From: Bradyrhizobium sp. WSM3983 | Lineage (GTDB): Bacteria; Pseudomonadota; Alphaproteobacteria; Rhizobiales; Xanthobacteraceae | NCBI RefSeq assembly: GCF_000473045.1 | Contig: NZ_KI421489.1 | Location: 232,680-266,100, forward strand | Length of the DNA: 33,421 nt | Direction: 5' to 3' | Shown: positions 1 to 8,511 of the stretch, piece after piece | Layout: each line of letters starts with the position of its first letter | Numbering within the stretch: position 1 is the first letter of the stretch | Notes under the pieces: model-generated | Told to the model about the DNA's origin: nothing | Database searches by the model: none | The model's input: the letters and a program-made list of their open reading frames with translations, nothing else | Program-made: the position numbers and the translations under genes

Positions 1-387
1 CGCGAATTGACGATGCGGTTGACCCGGTTGGGCGCTCCACACCTCCGCGACAGGCTTGGCCGTAGCAACGACGGTCAGGACCACACGGTTTTGCCGTACG
101 CGCGCATCGCCTGATGCCACAGGGTTCGATGGCATCGTGCACGTAGCCATCGAAATGTTGGCGAGACGAACTGAACAGCGCCGCTCATCCACACGCGGTT
201 TCGGGCTCACAGGGACTACCCGCCCTGCCCGCACCATTTCGTGCCGACGCTGCCGCGTCCATCGCAAACCCGGCTCGCAATTCGTGACGACGTACGATCG
301 CCCCTCAAGGATGAGCCGGGATGGGCAACACATACGCCATTTCCGAATTTCGGTAAAGTGTAATATTTTTATGCGGCGGGGTTGACA
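1..387. other. Region with no recognised gene
   Basis: I see no convincing coding sequence here. The open frames on both strands have arginine-rich or low-complexity translations typical of non-coding frames in high-G+C DNA, and none has a recognisable domain or a good ribosome binding site. There is a short AT-rich patch near 350-372. The upstream neighbour lies outside the window, so this may be its downstream flank or a decayed gene. Confidence 0.5.
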
Positions 388-410
388 GGCGGGCGACACA
401 GGCGCCCGCC

Positions 411-498
411 CCGTAGCCGGGTGGATCGAAGCGAAATCCGGCGTTTTGCCACAAGCACCAGCGGCCCCGGTTTACGCTTCGTCCATCCGCGCTCCGGG
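411..498. repeat. Imperfect palindromic repeat upstream of the PanE-like gene
   Basis: The left arm (411-441) and the right arm (466-498) are imperfect reverse complements. Both contain a GGATnGAnGAAGCG-like core, separated by about 24 bases. Elements built around such a core are common interspersed palindromes in Bradyrhizobium-like genomes; that is from memory. A separate perfect 8-bp stem (388-395 with 403-410, 7-base loop) lies directly beside it. Neither has the T-run of a classic terminator. The element sits 128 bases before the start codon at 627. Confidence 0.5.
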
Positions 499-626
499 AA
501 ATGCCGGCACTCCCTTGTATGCATTATCCCAGTTGCCATGGCCGGGCAGTTCGCTTTACATGCCCAGCCCGCCCTCGAGCCACGGCCGGGGCGCAAAAAT
601 CACATGACACTTCCGGGGGACGAAGC

Positions 627-1691
627 ATGGCGCGTAACATATTGATTCTCGGGGCTTCCTACGGTTCCCTGCTGGGCACCAAGCTGCTGATGGCCGGGCA
701 CAACGTGACCCTGGTCTGCCGCGCCAAGACCGCGGAGCTAATCAACCGCGATGGTACCGAGGTACGCATCAAGCTGCGCGACGAGACGGTGCACCGCGCG
801 ATCTTCTCGCGCGACCTGCCCGGCAAGCTGGACGCGGTGACCCCCGCCGAGGTCGACGTCTCGCGCTACGACATGGTCGGTCTGGCGATGCAGGAGCCGC
901 AATACACCAACCACACGGTCCGTGTGCTGATGATCAAGATCGCCGCGGCGAAGCTGCCATGCCTCTCGATCATGAACATGCCGCCGCTGCCCTATCTCAA
1001 GCGCATCCCGGCACTCGCCGACATGGATCTCGAGGAGGCCTACACCAATGCGCAGGTGTGGGAGCGATTCGAGCCGGGGTTGGTGACGCTGTGCTCGCCC
1101 GATCCGCAAGCCTTCCGTCCGCCGGAAGAGGCCGCGAACGTGCTGCATGTCGGCCTGCCCACGAACTTCAAGGCATCGGCCTTCGCCGACGAGAAGCACA
1201 ACAAGGTGCTGCGGGAGCTCGAAGCCGACATCGACGCGGTGACGCTCGACGGCCACGACGTGCCGGTGAAGCTGAAAGTGTTCGACTCGCTGTTCGTGCC
1301 GCTGGCGAAATGGTCGATGCTGCTCACCGGCAATTACCGCTGCATCACGCCGCACGAGCCGCAATCGATCCGTGACGCCGTGCACGGCGACCTCGCGCGC
1401 TCACAGACGATCTACGACCATGTCGACGCCATCGCCCGCCGCCTCGGCGCCGATCCTGCGGACCAGGTACCGTTTGCGAAATACGCCAAGGCTGCCGAAA
1501 GCCTGCTGAAGCCGTCGTCGGCGGCGCGGGCCGTGGCCAGCGGCGCGCCCTTCATCGAGCGCGTCGACCTTCTGGTGAAGCTGATCTCGCATCAGATCGG
1601 CGCGCCGAATGCCGAGATCGACCGCACGGTCGAGACCGTCGACCAGAAGTTGAACGAGAAGATCGTGCAGGGCGGATCGGGCGGGCAGTGA
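627..1691 (+). CDS. Ketopantoate reductase (ApbA/PanE)-like NAD(P)-binding protein
   Basis: A 354-residue protein with an N-terminal Rossmann fold. The glycine-rich loop near residues 8-17 reads GASYGSLLG, followed by a strand ending in TLVCRA, the usual nucleotide-binding layout of the ApbA/PanE group. Family members reduce 2-oxo acids such as ketopantoate with NADPH. The second glycine of the common GxGxxG pattern is serine here, and the helical C-terminal domain is not close enough to a classic PanE for me to name the substrate. I chose the ATG at 627 because GGGGGA lies 6 bases upstream and the fold begins at once; an in-frame ATG at 501 would add residues from non-coding-looking sequence. 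It stands alone, convergent with the nitroreductase-like gene at 1719. A role outside pantothenate synthesis is quite possible. Confidence 0.75.
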   Translation: MARNILILGASYGSLLGTKLLMAGHNVTLVCRAKTAELINRDGTEVRIKLRDETVHRAIFSRDLPGKLDAVTPAEVDVSRYDMVGLAMQEPQYTNHTVRVLMIKIAAAKLPCLSIMNMPPLPYLKRIPALADMDLEEAYTNAQVWERFEPGLVTLCSPDPQAFRPPEEAANVLHVGLPTNFKASAFADEKHNKVLRELEADIDAVTLDGHDVPVKLKVFDSLFVPLAKWSMLLTGNYRCITPHEPQSIRDAVHGDLARSQTIYDHVDAIARRLGADPADQVPFAKYAKAAESLLKPSSAARAVASGAPFIERVDLLVKLISHQIGAPNAEIDRTVETVDQKLNEKIVQGGSGGQ

Positions 1692-1718
1692 CGGGGTTCG
1701 GCGCGGCAACACTGCGGC

Positions 1719-2792
1719 TCATGCGATCACCTGACTGACGGGCCGGCGCAAGGACTTCGGCAACTCCGGCCCGGTGCCGAAACGCACCACGAGATCGGGC
1801 AGGCGCGAACCGAGATTGAGATAGGCAGCAAGCTGGCGGCGAAGGCGCGGCACTTCGACCGGCTGATTGACGAAGGCATATTTCAGTCCGAGTGCCGTCG
1901 CCTGCAACGCAAAGCGCTGGCAGCCGCGGCCCACCTCGACCCAATGCGCCGCATCGTCATGCTCGGCGACGAACACCGCAAGACCCGCGGAGCTTTCGAT
2001 GCAGGCGCGATACTTGTCGTTCTCGCCCCGCTCGGTGAACACGAAAGGCAACAGCGGCCGCACCAGCCATCGCGGCAGGGCTGGATTGCCCGACGCGCGC
2101 GAGAACAGGCCGTCCATGGTCGCTACCGCCTCCCGCTCGCTGAAGCGCATCCAGGCCTTGAGCTCGTCCATGAACCTGATGTCACGCATCTGCGTCGTAT
2201 TGCCCTCGACCACGTAATCCGTGACCGCCGCCATCTGCTTGCGATCGGTGATGAGGAGGATTGCGACGCCTTCACCGCGGCTGGCCTGCTCGAGCTCGCG
2301 CAGCAGATCGGTCGAGACCGGCTTGCCGTCGTAGACCGCGCGCGTCGACTGCCGGTGCGGGATCGCGGCCAGCAGCGGCGATCGCTCCGCCGAAGCGTTC
2401 TCGAAATCGGCCGTGATCGCGTTGGCTTCGAAGCGCAGCGCCGGCCGCAGCCCCAGTGCCAGGGCCGCATGCGTCAGGTTCTCGGCCGCACAACCAAGGC
2501 TGACGAAGACATGATGATCGTTCGGGTCGACCGCAGGACAGCGACGCGAGACATCCGGCGCGATGGCGATGCTTCGCGGCCCCACGGTGAAGCGCCAGGG
2601 CTGGGTGTTGTGGCTGTTGGCGGCCAGCGTCGCATAACGGACGATTTCGCCGGGGCCGCCTTCGGCGCGCAACGGCGCCCACGTGGCGCGCACCGCCTCC
2701 TCGTACGTCATGGCCGCGGCCGCGTGCGACGGCTGCGGCCGCATCGCGGCCGCGCAGGCAACTCCCGCCATGAATCTTCGTCGGGTGACCAT
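1719..2792 (-). CDS. Tat-exported nitroreductase-like (Acg-family) FMN protein
   Basis: A 357-residue protein. The N-terminus reads MVTRRRFMAG followed by an Ala-rich hydrophobic stretch and an AHA-like cleavage region, a good twin-arginine signal, so the mature protein should be periplasmic. After it comes the FMN-contact motif NSHNTQPWRF, then a second nitroreductase-like half with IPHRQSTRAV. The two-half layout resembles the Acg/nitroreductase-like proteins of actinobacteria and proteobacteria, for which catalytic nitroreduction is often not demonstrated. The start at 2792 is supported by AGAGGT about 10 bases upstream and by the signal peptide beginning there; a longer frame to 2951 adds only low-complexity residues. 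It is transcribed divergently from the HerA-like gene at 3218. The substrate is unknown. Confidence 0.75.
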   Translation of the reverse strand: MVTRRRFMAGVACAAAMRPQPSHAAAAMTYEEAVRATWAPLRAEGGPGEIVRYATLAANSHNTQPWRFTVGPRSIAIAPDVSRRCPAVDPNDHHVFVSLGCAAENLTHAALALGLRPALRFEANAITADFENASAERSPLLAAIPHRQSTRAVYDGKPVSTDLLRELEQASRGEGVAILLITDRKQMAAVTDYVVEGNTTQMRDIRFMDELKAWMRFSEREAVATMDGLFSRASGNPALPRWLVRPLLPFVFTERGENDKYRACIESSAGLAVFVAEHDDAAHWVEVGRGCQRFALQATALGLKYAFVNQPVEVPRLRRQLAAYLNLGSRLPDLVVRFGTGPELPKSLRRPVSQVIA

Positions 2793-3217
2793 GAAAGTCG
2801 ACACCTCTGCCACAAGGATGCCGCGTGCACGCATCTGCGACATTGACGCTGCGCAAGCCCGGCCAGAAATCAAACCGGCGCGCAGGCCGCCGCGAACGGG
2901 TGCGGCGCCTCGATGCAGAGTCGGGCTGCATGCCTCACAATCCAGCGGCAACGAGCGTGCTCTCGCGATCGTGGTCGGCCCGTCGTCCCCTGCGCATCGC
3001 CGAGATCGAACGGATCAGGTGGGAATTCGGCCCCTGCGCGTTTCCCCGGGAACCAGGACGACGATCCGCAAGCCCCTACCAGCCGCACTTCTACGGCTTT
3101 CGAATCCCGGCTGAAATCCGCCGTGGGCAACGGGGCGTGATTCGTCCTGTTTCGCTCGACGCATCGCGATCGGGTTGTTAAGCCCCGACCGCGAATGACG
3201 GGGACTTGAGTCGGGAC
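2793..3217. other. Divergent intergenic region
   Basis: This region should carry the promoters of the nitroreductase-like gene (-) and the HerA-like gene (+). I find no convincing small gene in it. The only structure I can define is the stem-loop at 3165-3193. No clear sigma-70 or RpoN promoter could be assigned by eye. Confidence 0.5.
3165..3193. promoter_or_regulatory. Stem-loop just upstream of the HerA-like gene
   Basis: CGCGATCGGG (3165-3174) pairs with CCCGACCGCG (3184-3193) with one internal mismatch and a 9-base loop. It ends 24 bases before the ATG at 3218, so it would lie in the 5' leader. It could be an operator or an mRNA structure; sequence alone does not decide. Confidence 0.35.
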
Positions 3218-4729
3218 ATGACGGTTGCGATCGAGATGGGGCTGACCACGGCGGGCGCCGGGGCGGCCATGGACCTCGAGGAGCTGCTGGCGACCCGGCT
3301 CCTGGTCCAGGGCAATTCCGGCTCCGGCAAGTCGCATCTGCTACGGCGCCTGCTGGAGCAGAGCGCGCCCTGGGTGCAGCAGGCCATCATCGACCCCGAA
3401 GGCGATTTCGTCACGCTGGCCGACCGCTTCGGCCATCTCGTGATCGAGGCCGAGGATCACACCGAGCGCGGCCTTCAGGTCGCGGGCGAACGCGCCCGGC
3501 TTCATCGGGTCTCTACCGTGCTCAATCTCGAAGGACTGGATGCCGAGAATCAGATGCGGCGCGCAGCCGCGTTCCTCGGCGGCCTGTTTGATGTCGAGCG
3601 CGACCATTGGTACCCGATGCTGGTGGTCGTCGACGAAGCGCAGCTGTTTGCGCCGGCAGTCGCGGGCGAAGTGTCGGACGAGGCGCGCAAACTCTCGCTC
3701 AGCGCCATGACCAATCTGATGTGCCGCGGCCGCAAACGCGGGCTCGCCGGCATCATCGCGACCCAGCGACTGGCGAAGCTCGCCAAGAATGTCGCTGCGG
3801 AAGCCTCGAATTTTTTGATGGGCCGGACCTTCCTCGACATCGACATGGCGCGCGCCGCCGATCTGCTCGGCATGGAGCGGCGGCAGGCGGAAGCCTTTCG
3901 CGATCTCGAACGCGGGCAGTTCATGGCGCTCGGACCCGCGCTGTCGCGCCGTCCGCTGCGTCTGAACATCGGCCCCACCGACACCAGCCCGCGCAATTCG
4001 ACGCCACGGCTGATGCCGATGCCGGAAGCGGCGCTGGAGGACGCGCGCGCCGTGATCCTGGCCGCGCCGCCGCCGGATGCCAGCCGGCCGCAGCGCCGGC
4101 CGGCGCCGGACCTGCTCGAGCAGCTCCGCGCGGCAAAGGCGGCAGCTCCCGAGATCAGCCCCGAAATGGTCGAGGTCCCCGTCAGTGCCGAAGAGCTCGC
4201 GGAACGGCGCGAGCGCGTGGATCGTACGCTGCGCGCCGTGCTGGCCGCGCCCGATGCCGGCTTCCGCGCCATCGGCGTGCTTTACCAGGAATTCGTGGTC
4301 CGCTGCCGCATCGAGGGCCTCGGCGCGGCCGTGCCTGATTTGGGCGAATTCCGCCGCATGCTGACCCACGCGCGCGCCGGGCTTGGCACCGAGATCGCCG
4401 AGGACGATTCCTGGCAGGAGGTGATGCTGCGCGCTTCGATCCTGCCCGACGACATGCAGGGCGTGTTCATGATGATCGCGCGTGCTGCCAAGGAAGGCTG
4501 GCCCTGCCCCGGCGATGCCGCGATCGCCCGCGCCTATGGCTCGCATTCGCTGCGCCGGGCTCAGCGGCTGCTCGGCTACATGGAGGAGCAGGGCCTGATC
4601 GTGGTCCAGCTCGACGGCGGCGGACGCAGATTCGTGACGCTGGTGGAATTGGCCTGGGCGACTGCGCCGGGCGATCCCAATGGCGACGATCTGCCGACGG
4701 AGCCGATGCCGAGCGCGGCGTCGACCTGA
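3218..4729 (+). CDS. HerA-like P-loop ATPase (DUF87 type)
   Basis: A 503-residue protein of the HerA/FtsK branch of P-loop ATPases. Walker A is GNSGSGKS at residues 32-39. Walker B is MLVVVDE at 134-140. A GIIATQRLAKLAK stretch near 178-190 matches the conserved region after Walker B in this family. The C-terminal third holds two helical segments that could be a winged-helix-like or oligomerisation region. Classic HerA works with the NurA nuclease in DNA end resection, but no nuclease lies nearby, so only an ATPase motor role can be claimed. I chose the ATG at 3218; an in-frame TTG at 3206 would add four residues. The gene runs toward the convergent TonB-receptor gene and ends just before a nested palindromic repeat. 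Confidence 0.75.
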   Translation: MTVAIEMGLTTAGAGAAMDLEELLATRLLVQGNSGSGKSHLLRRLLEQSAPWVQQAIIDPEGDFVTLADRFGHLVIEAEDHTERGLQVAGERARLHRVSTVLNLEGLDAENQMRRAAAFLGGLFDVERDHWYPMLVVVDEAQLFAPAVAGEVSDEARKLSLSAMTNLMCRGRKRGLAGIIATQRLAKLAKNVAAEASNFLMGRTFLDIDMARAADLLGMERRQAEAFRDLERGQFMALGPALSRRPLRLNIGPTDTSPRNSTPRLMPMPEAALEDARAVILAAPPPDASRPQRRPAPDLLEQLRAAKAAAPEISPEMVEVPVSAEELAERRERVDRTLRAVLAAPDAGFRAIGVLYQEFVVRCRIEGLGAAVPDLGEFRRMLTHARAGLGTEIAEDDSWQEVMLRASILPDDMQGVFMMIARAAKEGWPCPGDAAIARAYGSHSLRRAQRLLGYMEEQGLIVVQLDGGGRRFVTLVELAWATAPGDPNGDDLPTEPMPSAAST

Positions 4730-4753
4730 CTGCTGCCACAGAAAAGGTGCGCT

Positions 4754-4999
4754 CCCTCTCCCGCTTGCGGGCAGGGCAATCGCATATGAAAACTTGTCCC
4801 TGCGGCCATCCTTCGAGACGCCCGCTTTGGGCGGGCTCCTCAGGATGAGGGCGGAGTATGCGGCAGCAGTTTCAAAGGGGCACTGGCGCTGGTTAGCCTC
4901 ATCCTGAGGAGGCGCGTAAGCGCCGTCTCGAAGGACGAGGCGTGCGCGCAGGTCGCCGCAACGAGTCATATGCGATTGCCCTGCGCTTGCGGGAGAGGG
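4754..4999. repeat. Nested inverted-repeat element (MITE-like or composite REP)
   Basis: The outer arms at 4754-4789 and 4966-4999 are near-perfect reverse complements. They contain CCCTCTCCCGC, then GCAGGGCAATCGCATATGA; the left arm has two extra bases. Inside lie two further copies, in opposite orientation, of a different 44-base palindrome (4807-4850 and 4897-4940). No coding sequence is visible within. The element occupies the convergent junction between the HerA-like and TonB-receptor genes. I see no clear target-site duplication by eye. Confidence 0.7.
4807..4940. repeat. Inverted pair of 44-base REP-like palindromes
   Basis: Copy one (4807-4850) begins CATCCTTCGAGACG and ends CTCCTCAGGATGAGG. 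Copy two (4897-4940) is the same unit on the other strand with a different central loop. Each unit is itself an imperfect hairpin (CATCCT with AGGATG). Two more copies of this unit occur at 8592-8634 and 8661-8706. The stable hairpins may help end the converging transcripts. Confidence 0.75.
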
Positions 5000-5045
5000 T
5001 TGGGGAGAGGGTGTCTCCACAGTGAGGCTCCCCAAGACGAGAAAG

Positions 5046-5091
5046 CCCTCACCCGCGCCTTCGGCGCGACCTCTCCCGCAAGCGGGAGAGG
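5046..5091. repeat. Double-hairpin repeat that supplies the 3' end of the TonB-receptor gene
   Basis: A 6-bp stem CGCGCC/GGCGCG (5054-5059 with 5063-5068) is followed by a perfect 10-bp stem CCTCTCCCGC/GCGGGAGAGG (5070-5079 with 5082-5091). The second stem shares the CCTCTCCCGC motif with the outer arms of the element at 4754-4999. On the minus strand the receptor gene reads through both stems and stops at 5049-5051. Confidence 0.7.
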
Positions 5092-7427
5092 TTACGAACC
5101 CCGCGGCAATAGAACGCCCCAGCTACGGTGAGGCGGAACGTCAGCGGCTCGACCGGGTGCAGCACGTAGTCCATCACGCCATTCCGGCAGACCGCGATCG
5201 GTGCGACGCCGCCGATGCAGAGATTGTACAGGGTGCCGGTCTTGAGCAGCGAACCATAGGCATAGGTGATCTGGTTTGCCTGCGTGTTGAAAAGATTGAG
5301 CACGTCGAGCTGGATGCGCCAGCCGTTGTCAGCGCGATAGCCGAGGCGGCCATTGAAGATGCTGATCGCTGATGAGCGGAACGCATTGTCTTCCGTCAGC
5401 GGGCTCGCCGCCAGATAGCGCCAGCGCACGCCGCCGAACCAGCCGGTCTTGTCGCCGAGCGTGATGCCGGCGGACGCCACCATCGGCGGTGCGTTCGGAA
5501 TATAGTTGCCGGGCGCATTGCCGATCTGCGCCTCGGGATAGCCGGCCAGCGAGGCATAGACCTCCGCCTGGTCGCTGTCGGTGCCGCGAAAGCGCACATG
5601 CGTCATCGCGAGGTCGGCATCGATGTCGATCCAGGATCTTGGGCGGTAATGGTTGGTCCACTCGAACCCGTAACGGCGGCTGGCGCGTGTCGCCTCGGTA
5701 TCGCCGGCATCGCCCGAGAACAGGATCTCGGAATCCTGGTCGAGGATAAAGACGCTGAAGGAGCTATCGAGCCCAGGGATGATTCTCGTGCGAACGCCAA
5801 CCTCTGCACCGCGCGTGCGCACCAGCAGCGGTGACGGCGAGAGTTTTGTGCCGGGATCGCTCGGGTCTTCCGTCGTGGTCGCACCGCGCGCATCATTCGA
5901 ATGCATGCCATAGCCGGCGCCGAGGAAGAATTCGGTCTGGTTGAAGGGCCCGAGTACCACCCTGAATTTCGGGCTGCCGAGCGAGGCGTTGACGCTGCCG
6001 GAGTTGTTCGAATTGAACAGCGAGGTGACGTCGGCGGCGTAGTAGTCGCCGCGCCAGCCGACCGTGGTCCGGAGCCAGTCGGTCCAGCGCACGGTGTTCT
6101 CGGCATAAACGCCGACGCTGCCCTCGCCCACCTTGTCGCTGCGGATATTTGACAGGAAACCGCGCTGGGATGTGTTGGAGAGCGCGAGGTCGATCGCATC
6201 GTAGCGCGATTGCAAACCAAATGTCGTCTGCATCGGCAGGCCAGCGAACGAGCCGTTTAGCGTGCGCGAGATGTTGGCGCCGGCCATCAGGCGGTCGTCG
6301 TGCTGGTGAAACTGGTCGCCGAAGACGGAATCGCTGAGGAAGTAGGTGAAGTTGTTGAAGAGGTCGAGCTGGCTCTTCACTACATAAGCATTCGCTTTCC
6401 AGGAGCCGAGATCGTCGCTCTGCGCCACGCGGCCCGACAGCGCAAAGCGGTTGGTGTTGCCGCCGTCGGTCGGATCCTCCGCGCCGAAGCGGTCGAGAAA
6501 ACCGCTGGTGATCGCGCGTTGCGGCACCTGATCAGTCGAATTCCATTTGTTCGTGTAGGCCATGCCGGTGACGGAGACGCCGTCGGTCGCGGTGCCCTGG
6601 CTGTAACGCACGAGCCCGTTGAGCTTGCGCATATTGTCCGGATTGTCCCAGGGACCATTATGGGCGCCGATCTCGCTGGCAACGAGCAACGACCCATCAC
6701 CCACTTTGGTAGAATTCATGCCGAGCAGACGAAGATAGCCAAAGCTGCCGACGGTCACTTGCGCGAGGCCTTTTTCGGTGCGGTCGATCAGGCCGACACG
6801 AATGCTGCCGACCGAGGCGAAATCACCCTCGTCGGCGAAATACGGCCCCTTGCGCACGTCCATCGCGCCGATGGTCTCTGGGATCAGCCAGTTCAGGTCG
6901 GCATAGCCCTGGCCATGTGCATGCGTGCGCATGTTGACAGGGACATCGTCGACATAGATCGCGAGATCGGTGCCGTGATCGAGATTATAGCCGCGCAGAA
7001 AATACTGGTTGGCTTTGCCCTCGCCGGAATGCTGGGTGACGATCAACCCCGGCACGGCTTCGAGCGCCTCGCCCGGCCGCGTGAAGATGCGGGCATTGAT
7101 CGCTTCGCCGGAGAAGGTCATTTCGCTCGCCATGCTCGGTGGGCCCTTTGCGCCGGAGGCAACGCTCGTGCCATCCGCGGCCGGACTTGGCGCTGGCGCA
7201 GCCGCTACCGACCGCGCCGCCACGGCCGGTCTGCTGACGCGTCGCGGCGTGGGTGGCTTCTTGTGCCGCGGCGCGTCGCCACCACTGACCTCGACGGGCG
7301 GCAATTGTTGTGCGGCACCAGCCCTACTCTGCGCAAAGGTTTTGCCGCTATCCGCGAGAAGGACACAAGCGGAGAGAGCCGTCAGCGCACCGTAGCGCCA
7401 GCCAAAATCACACCGCCTCGGTCGCAT
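5049..7427 (-). CDS. TonB-dependent outer-membrane receptor, probable nickel/cobalt uptake
   Basis: A 792-residue protein. It has an N-terminal signal peptide ending near FAQ, a Pro/Ala-rich linker, and then a plug domain with EALEAVPGLIVTQHSGEG and NQYFLRGYNLDHGTD. A histidine-containing stretch (MRTHAHGQGYADLNWLIPE) follows, then the beta-barrel. Such receptors import chelated metals or cofactors using TonB energy. The metal is inferred from context: its start overlaps the end of the NiCoT permease gene by 20 bases, and a NikR-type operator precedes the pair. The ATG at 7427 begins the signal peptide; the in-frame codon at 7472 is less likely. The barrel appears to end at LTVAGAF, the expected terminal phenylalanine, but translation continues for about 20 mainly basic residues encoded by a palindromic repeat (5046-5091). 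Confidence 0.85.
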   Translation of the reverse strand: MRPRRCDFGWRYGALTALSACVLLADSGKTFAQSRAGAAQQLPPVEVSGGDAPRHKKPPTPRRVSRPAVAARSVAAAPAPSPAADGTSVASGAKGPPSMASEMTFSGEAINARIFTRPGEALEAVPGLIVTQHSGEGKANQYFLRGYNLDHGTDLAIYVDDVPVNMRTHAHGQGYADLNWLIPETIGAMDVRKGPYFADEGDFASVGSIRVGLIDRTEKGLAQVTVGSFGYLRLLGMNSTKVGDGSLLVASEIGAHNGPWDNPDNMRKLNGLVRYSQGTATDGVSVTGMAYTNKWNSTDQVPQRAITSGFLDRFGAEDPTDGGNTNRFALSGRVAQSDDLGSWKANAYVVKSQLDLFNNFTYFLSDSVFGDQFHQHDDRLMAGANISRTLNGSFAGLPMQTTFGLQSRYDAIDLALSNTSQRGFLSNIRSDKVGEGSVGVYAENTVRWTDWLRTTVGWRGDYYAADVTSLFNSNNSGSVNASLGSPKFRVVLGPFNQTEFFLGAGYGMHSNDARGATTTEDPSDPGTKLSPSPLLVRTRGAEVGVRTRIIPGLDSSFSVFILDQDSEILFSGDAGDTEATRASRRYGFEWTNHYRPRSWIDIDADLAMTHVRFRGTDSDQAEVYASLAGYPEAQIGNAPGNYIPNAPPMVASAGITLGDKTGWFGGVRWRYLAASPLTEDNAFRSSAISIFNGRLGYRADNGWRIQLDVLNLFNTQANQITYAYGSLLKTGTLYNLCIGGVAPIAVCRNGVMDYVLHPVEPLTFRLTVAGAFYCRGVRNLSRLRERSRRRRG

Positions 7428-8484
7428 CAGGAAATTCCAGACCTTTGGGAGCGTTCCTGCGGCCGACTGCAAACATGCGGCGGTAGAGCACGCTCGAGAC
7501 CAGCCAGGCGATCACGAACAGCGCGATCACGGCGAAGCCGACATTCGCAAGCGAGTCGTTGAGGCTATCGACCAGCGCCCACACGCCGCCGGACAGACCC
7601 AGCCTGTCAGCGATCAGGCCAAGCGCTTCGATGCCGCCGATGAACAGCGCAACCGCGACGGAGGCGCCGGTGATCGTGAGGTTGTACCAGAGCTTGCGCA
7701 TGGGATCGACGAAGGCCCAGCGATAGGCGCTGACCATCAGCGCGGAGTCGGCCGTGTCGACCAACGCCATGCCTGAAGCGAACAGCGCGGGGAAGACCAG
7801 GATGTCGGCGAGCGAAGCACCGCGCGCGGCTTCCGCAGCCGAGATGCTGAGAAGGCCGATCTCGGTCGCGGTGTCGAAGCCGAGCCCAAACAAGAGGCCG
7901 AGCGGAAACATGTGCCATGGTTTTGTGACCAGGCGGAACATCGGGCCGAGCAGGCGCGCGAGAAATCCGCGATTGGCGAGCAACGCGTCGAGCCCGGAGG
8001 CGTCGTGAACGCCCTGCTCGCGAGCCATGCGAAACGTCCGCCACAGGCCGGCGAAGATGGCGAGATTGATGGCGGCGATCACCAGCAGGAACAGCGCCGA
8101 TACCGAGGTGCCGATCAGGCCGCCGATATCCCTCAGCAGGCTGTCGCCGCCGAGACTGACGACACCCAGTGCCAGCAGCATCGTTGCGACCACGACCACG
8201 CTGGAATGGCCGAGCGCGAAGTAGAGGCCGACGCTGCGCGGCGTATCACCTGCCTGCATCAGCTTGCGCACGACATTGTCGATGGCGGCGATATGGTCCG
8301 CATCGACGGCATGACGCAGGCCGAACACCCAGGCGAGCAGCGCGGTCGCCATCACCGCGGGACGATCGCCGAACAGCGCAAAAGCCCAGGCCCATGCGAC
8401 GATGTTGGCGGCAATGAGCCCGCCGAACAGCAGCACCATTCCGGGCTCGGCCGCCCGCACAGACCATCGCGTCACGACACGCAT
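7408..8484 (-). CDS. NiCoT-family nickel/cobalt permease (HoxN/NixA type)
   Basis: A 358-residue, multi-spanning inner-membrane protein, close to the usual NiCoT length. The family signature RHAVDADHIAAIDN lies at residues 57-70 and contains the metal-binding HX4DH motif (H58, D63, H64). Other family motifs follow: LGHSSVV, LGFDTATE and the GMALVDTADSALM stretch. NiCoT proteins are high-affinity importers of Ni2+ and/or Co2+, needed for urease, uptake hydrogenase or cobalamin. I chose the ATG at 8484 because the NikR-type operator at 8512-8539 would fall inside the coding region if the frame were extended to 8568. The ribosome binding site is weak (GGCGGA abutting the start). The gene is first in an operon with the TonB receptor. 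Nickel rather than cobalt is inferred from the operator. Confidence 0.9.
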   Translation of the reverse strand: MRVVTRWSVRAAEPGMVLLFGGLIAANIVAWAWAFALFGDRPAVMATALLAWVFGLRHAVDADHIAAIDNVVRKLMQAGDTPRSVGLYFALGHSSVVVVATMLLALGVVSLGGDSLLRDIGGLIGTSVSALFLLVIAAINLAIFAGLWRTFRMAREQGVHDASGLDALLANRGFLARLLGPMFRLVTKPWHMFPLGLLFGLGFDTATEIGLLSISAAEAARGASLADILVFPALFASGMALVDTADSALMVSAYRWAFVDPMRKLWYNLTITGASVAVALFIGGIEALGLIADRLGLSGGVWALVDSLNDSLANVGFAVIALFVIAWLVSSVLYRRMFAVGRRNAPKGLEFPDATEAV

Positions 8485-8511
8485 TCCGCCGCACGCCCCA
8501 TTGCGCCAATG

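Noticed and set aside
56..385. A 109-codon plus-strand frame near the left edge
   Set aside because: The composition is Arg/Thr-rich with no domain and there is no good ribosome binding site. Nothing supports it as a gene.
382..387. TTGACA as a -35 promoter element
   Set aside because: A single -35 hexamer match with no -10 hexamer at the proper distance, and it abuts a GC-rich hairpin. Chance is a sufficient explanation.
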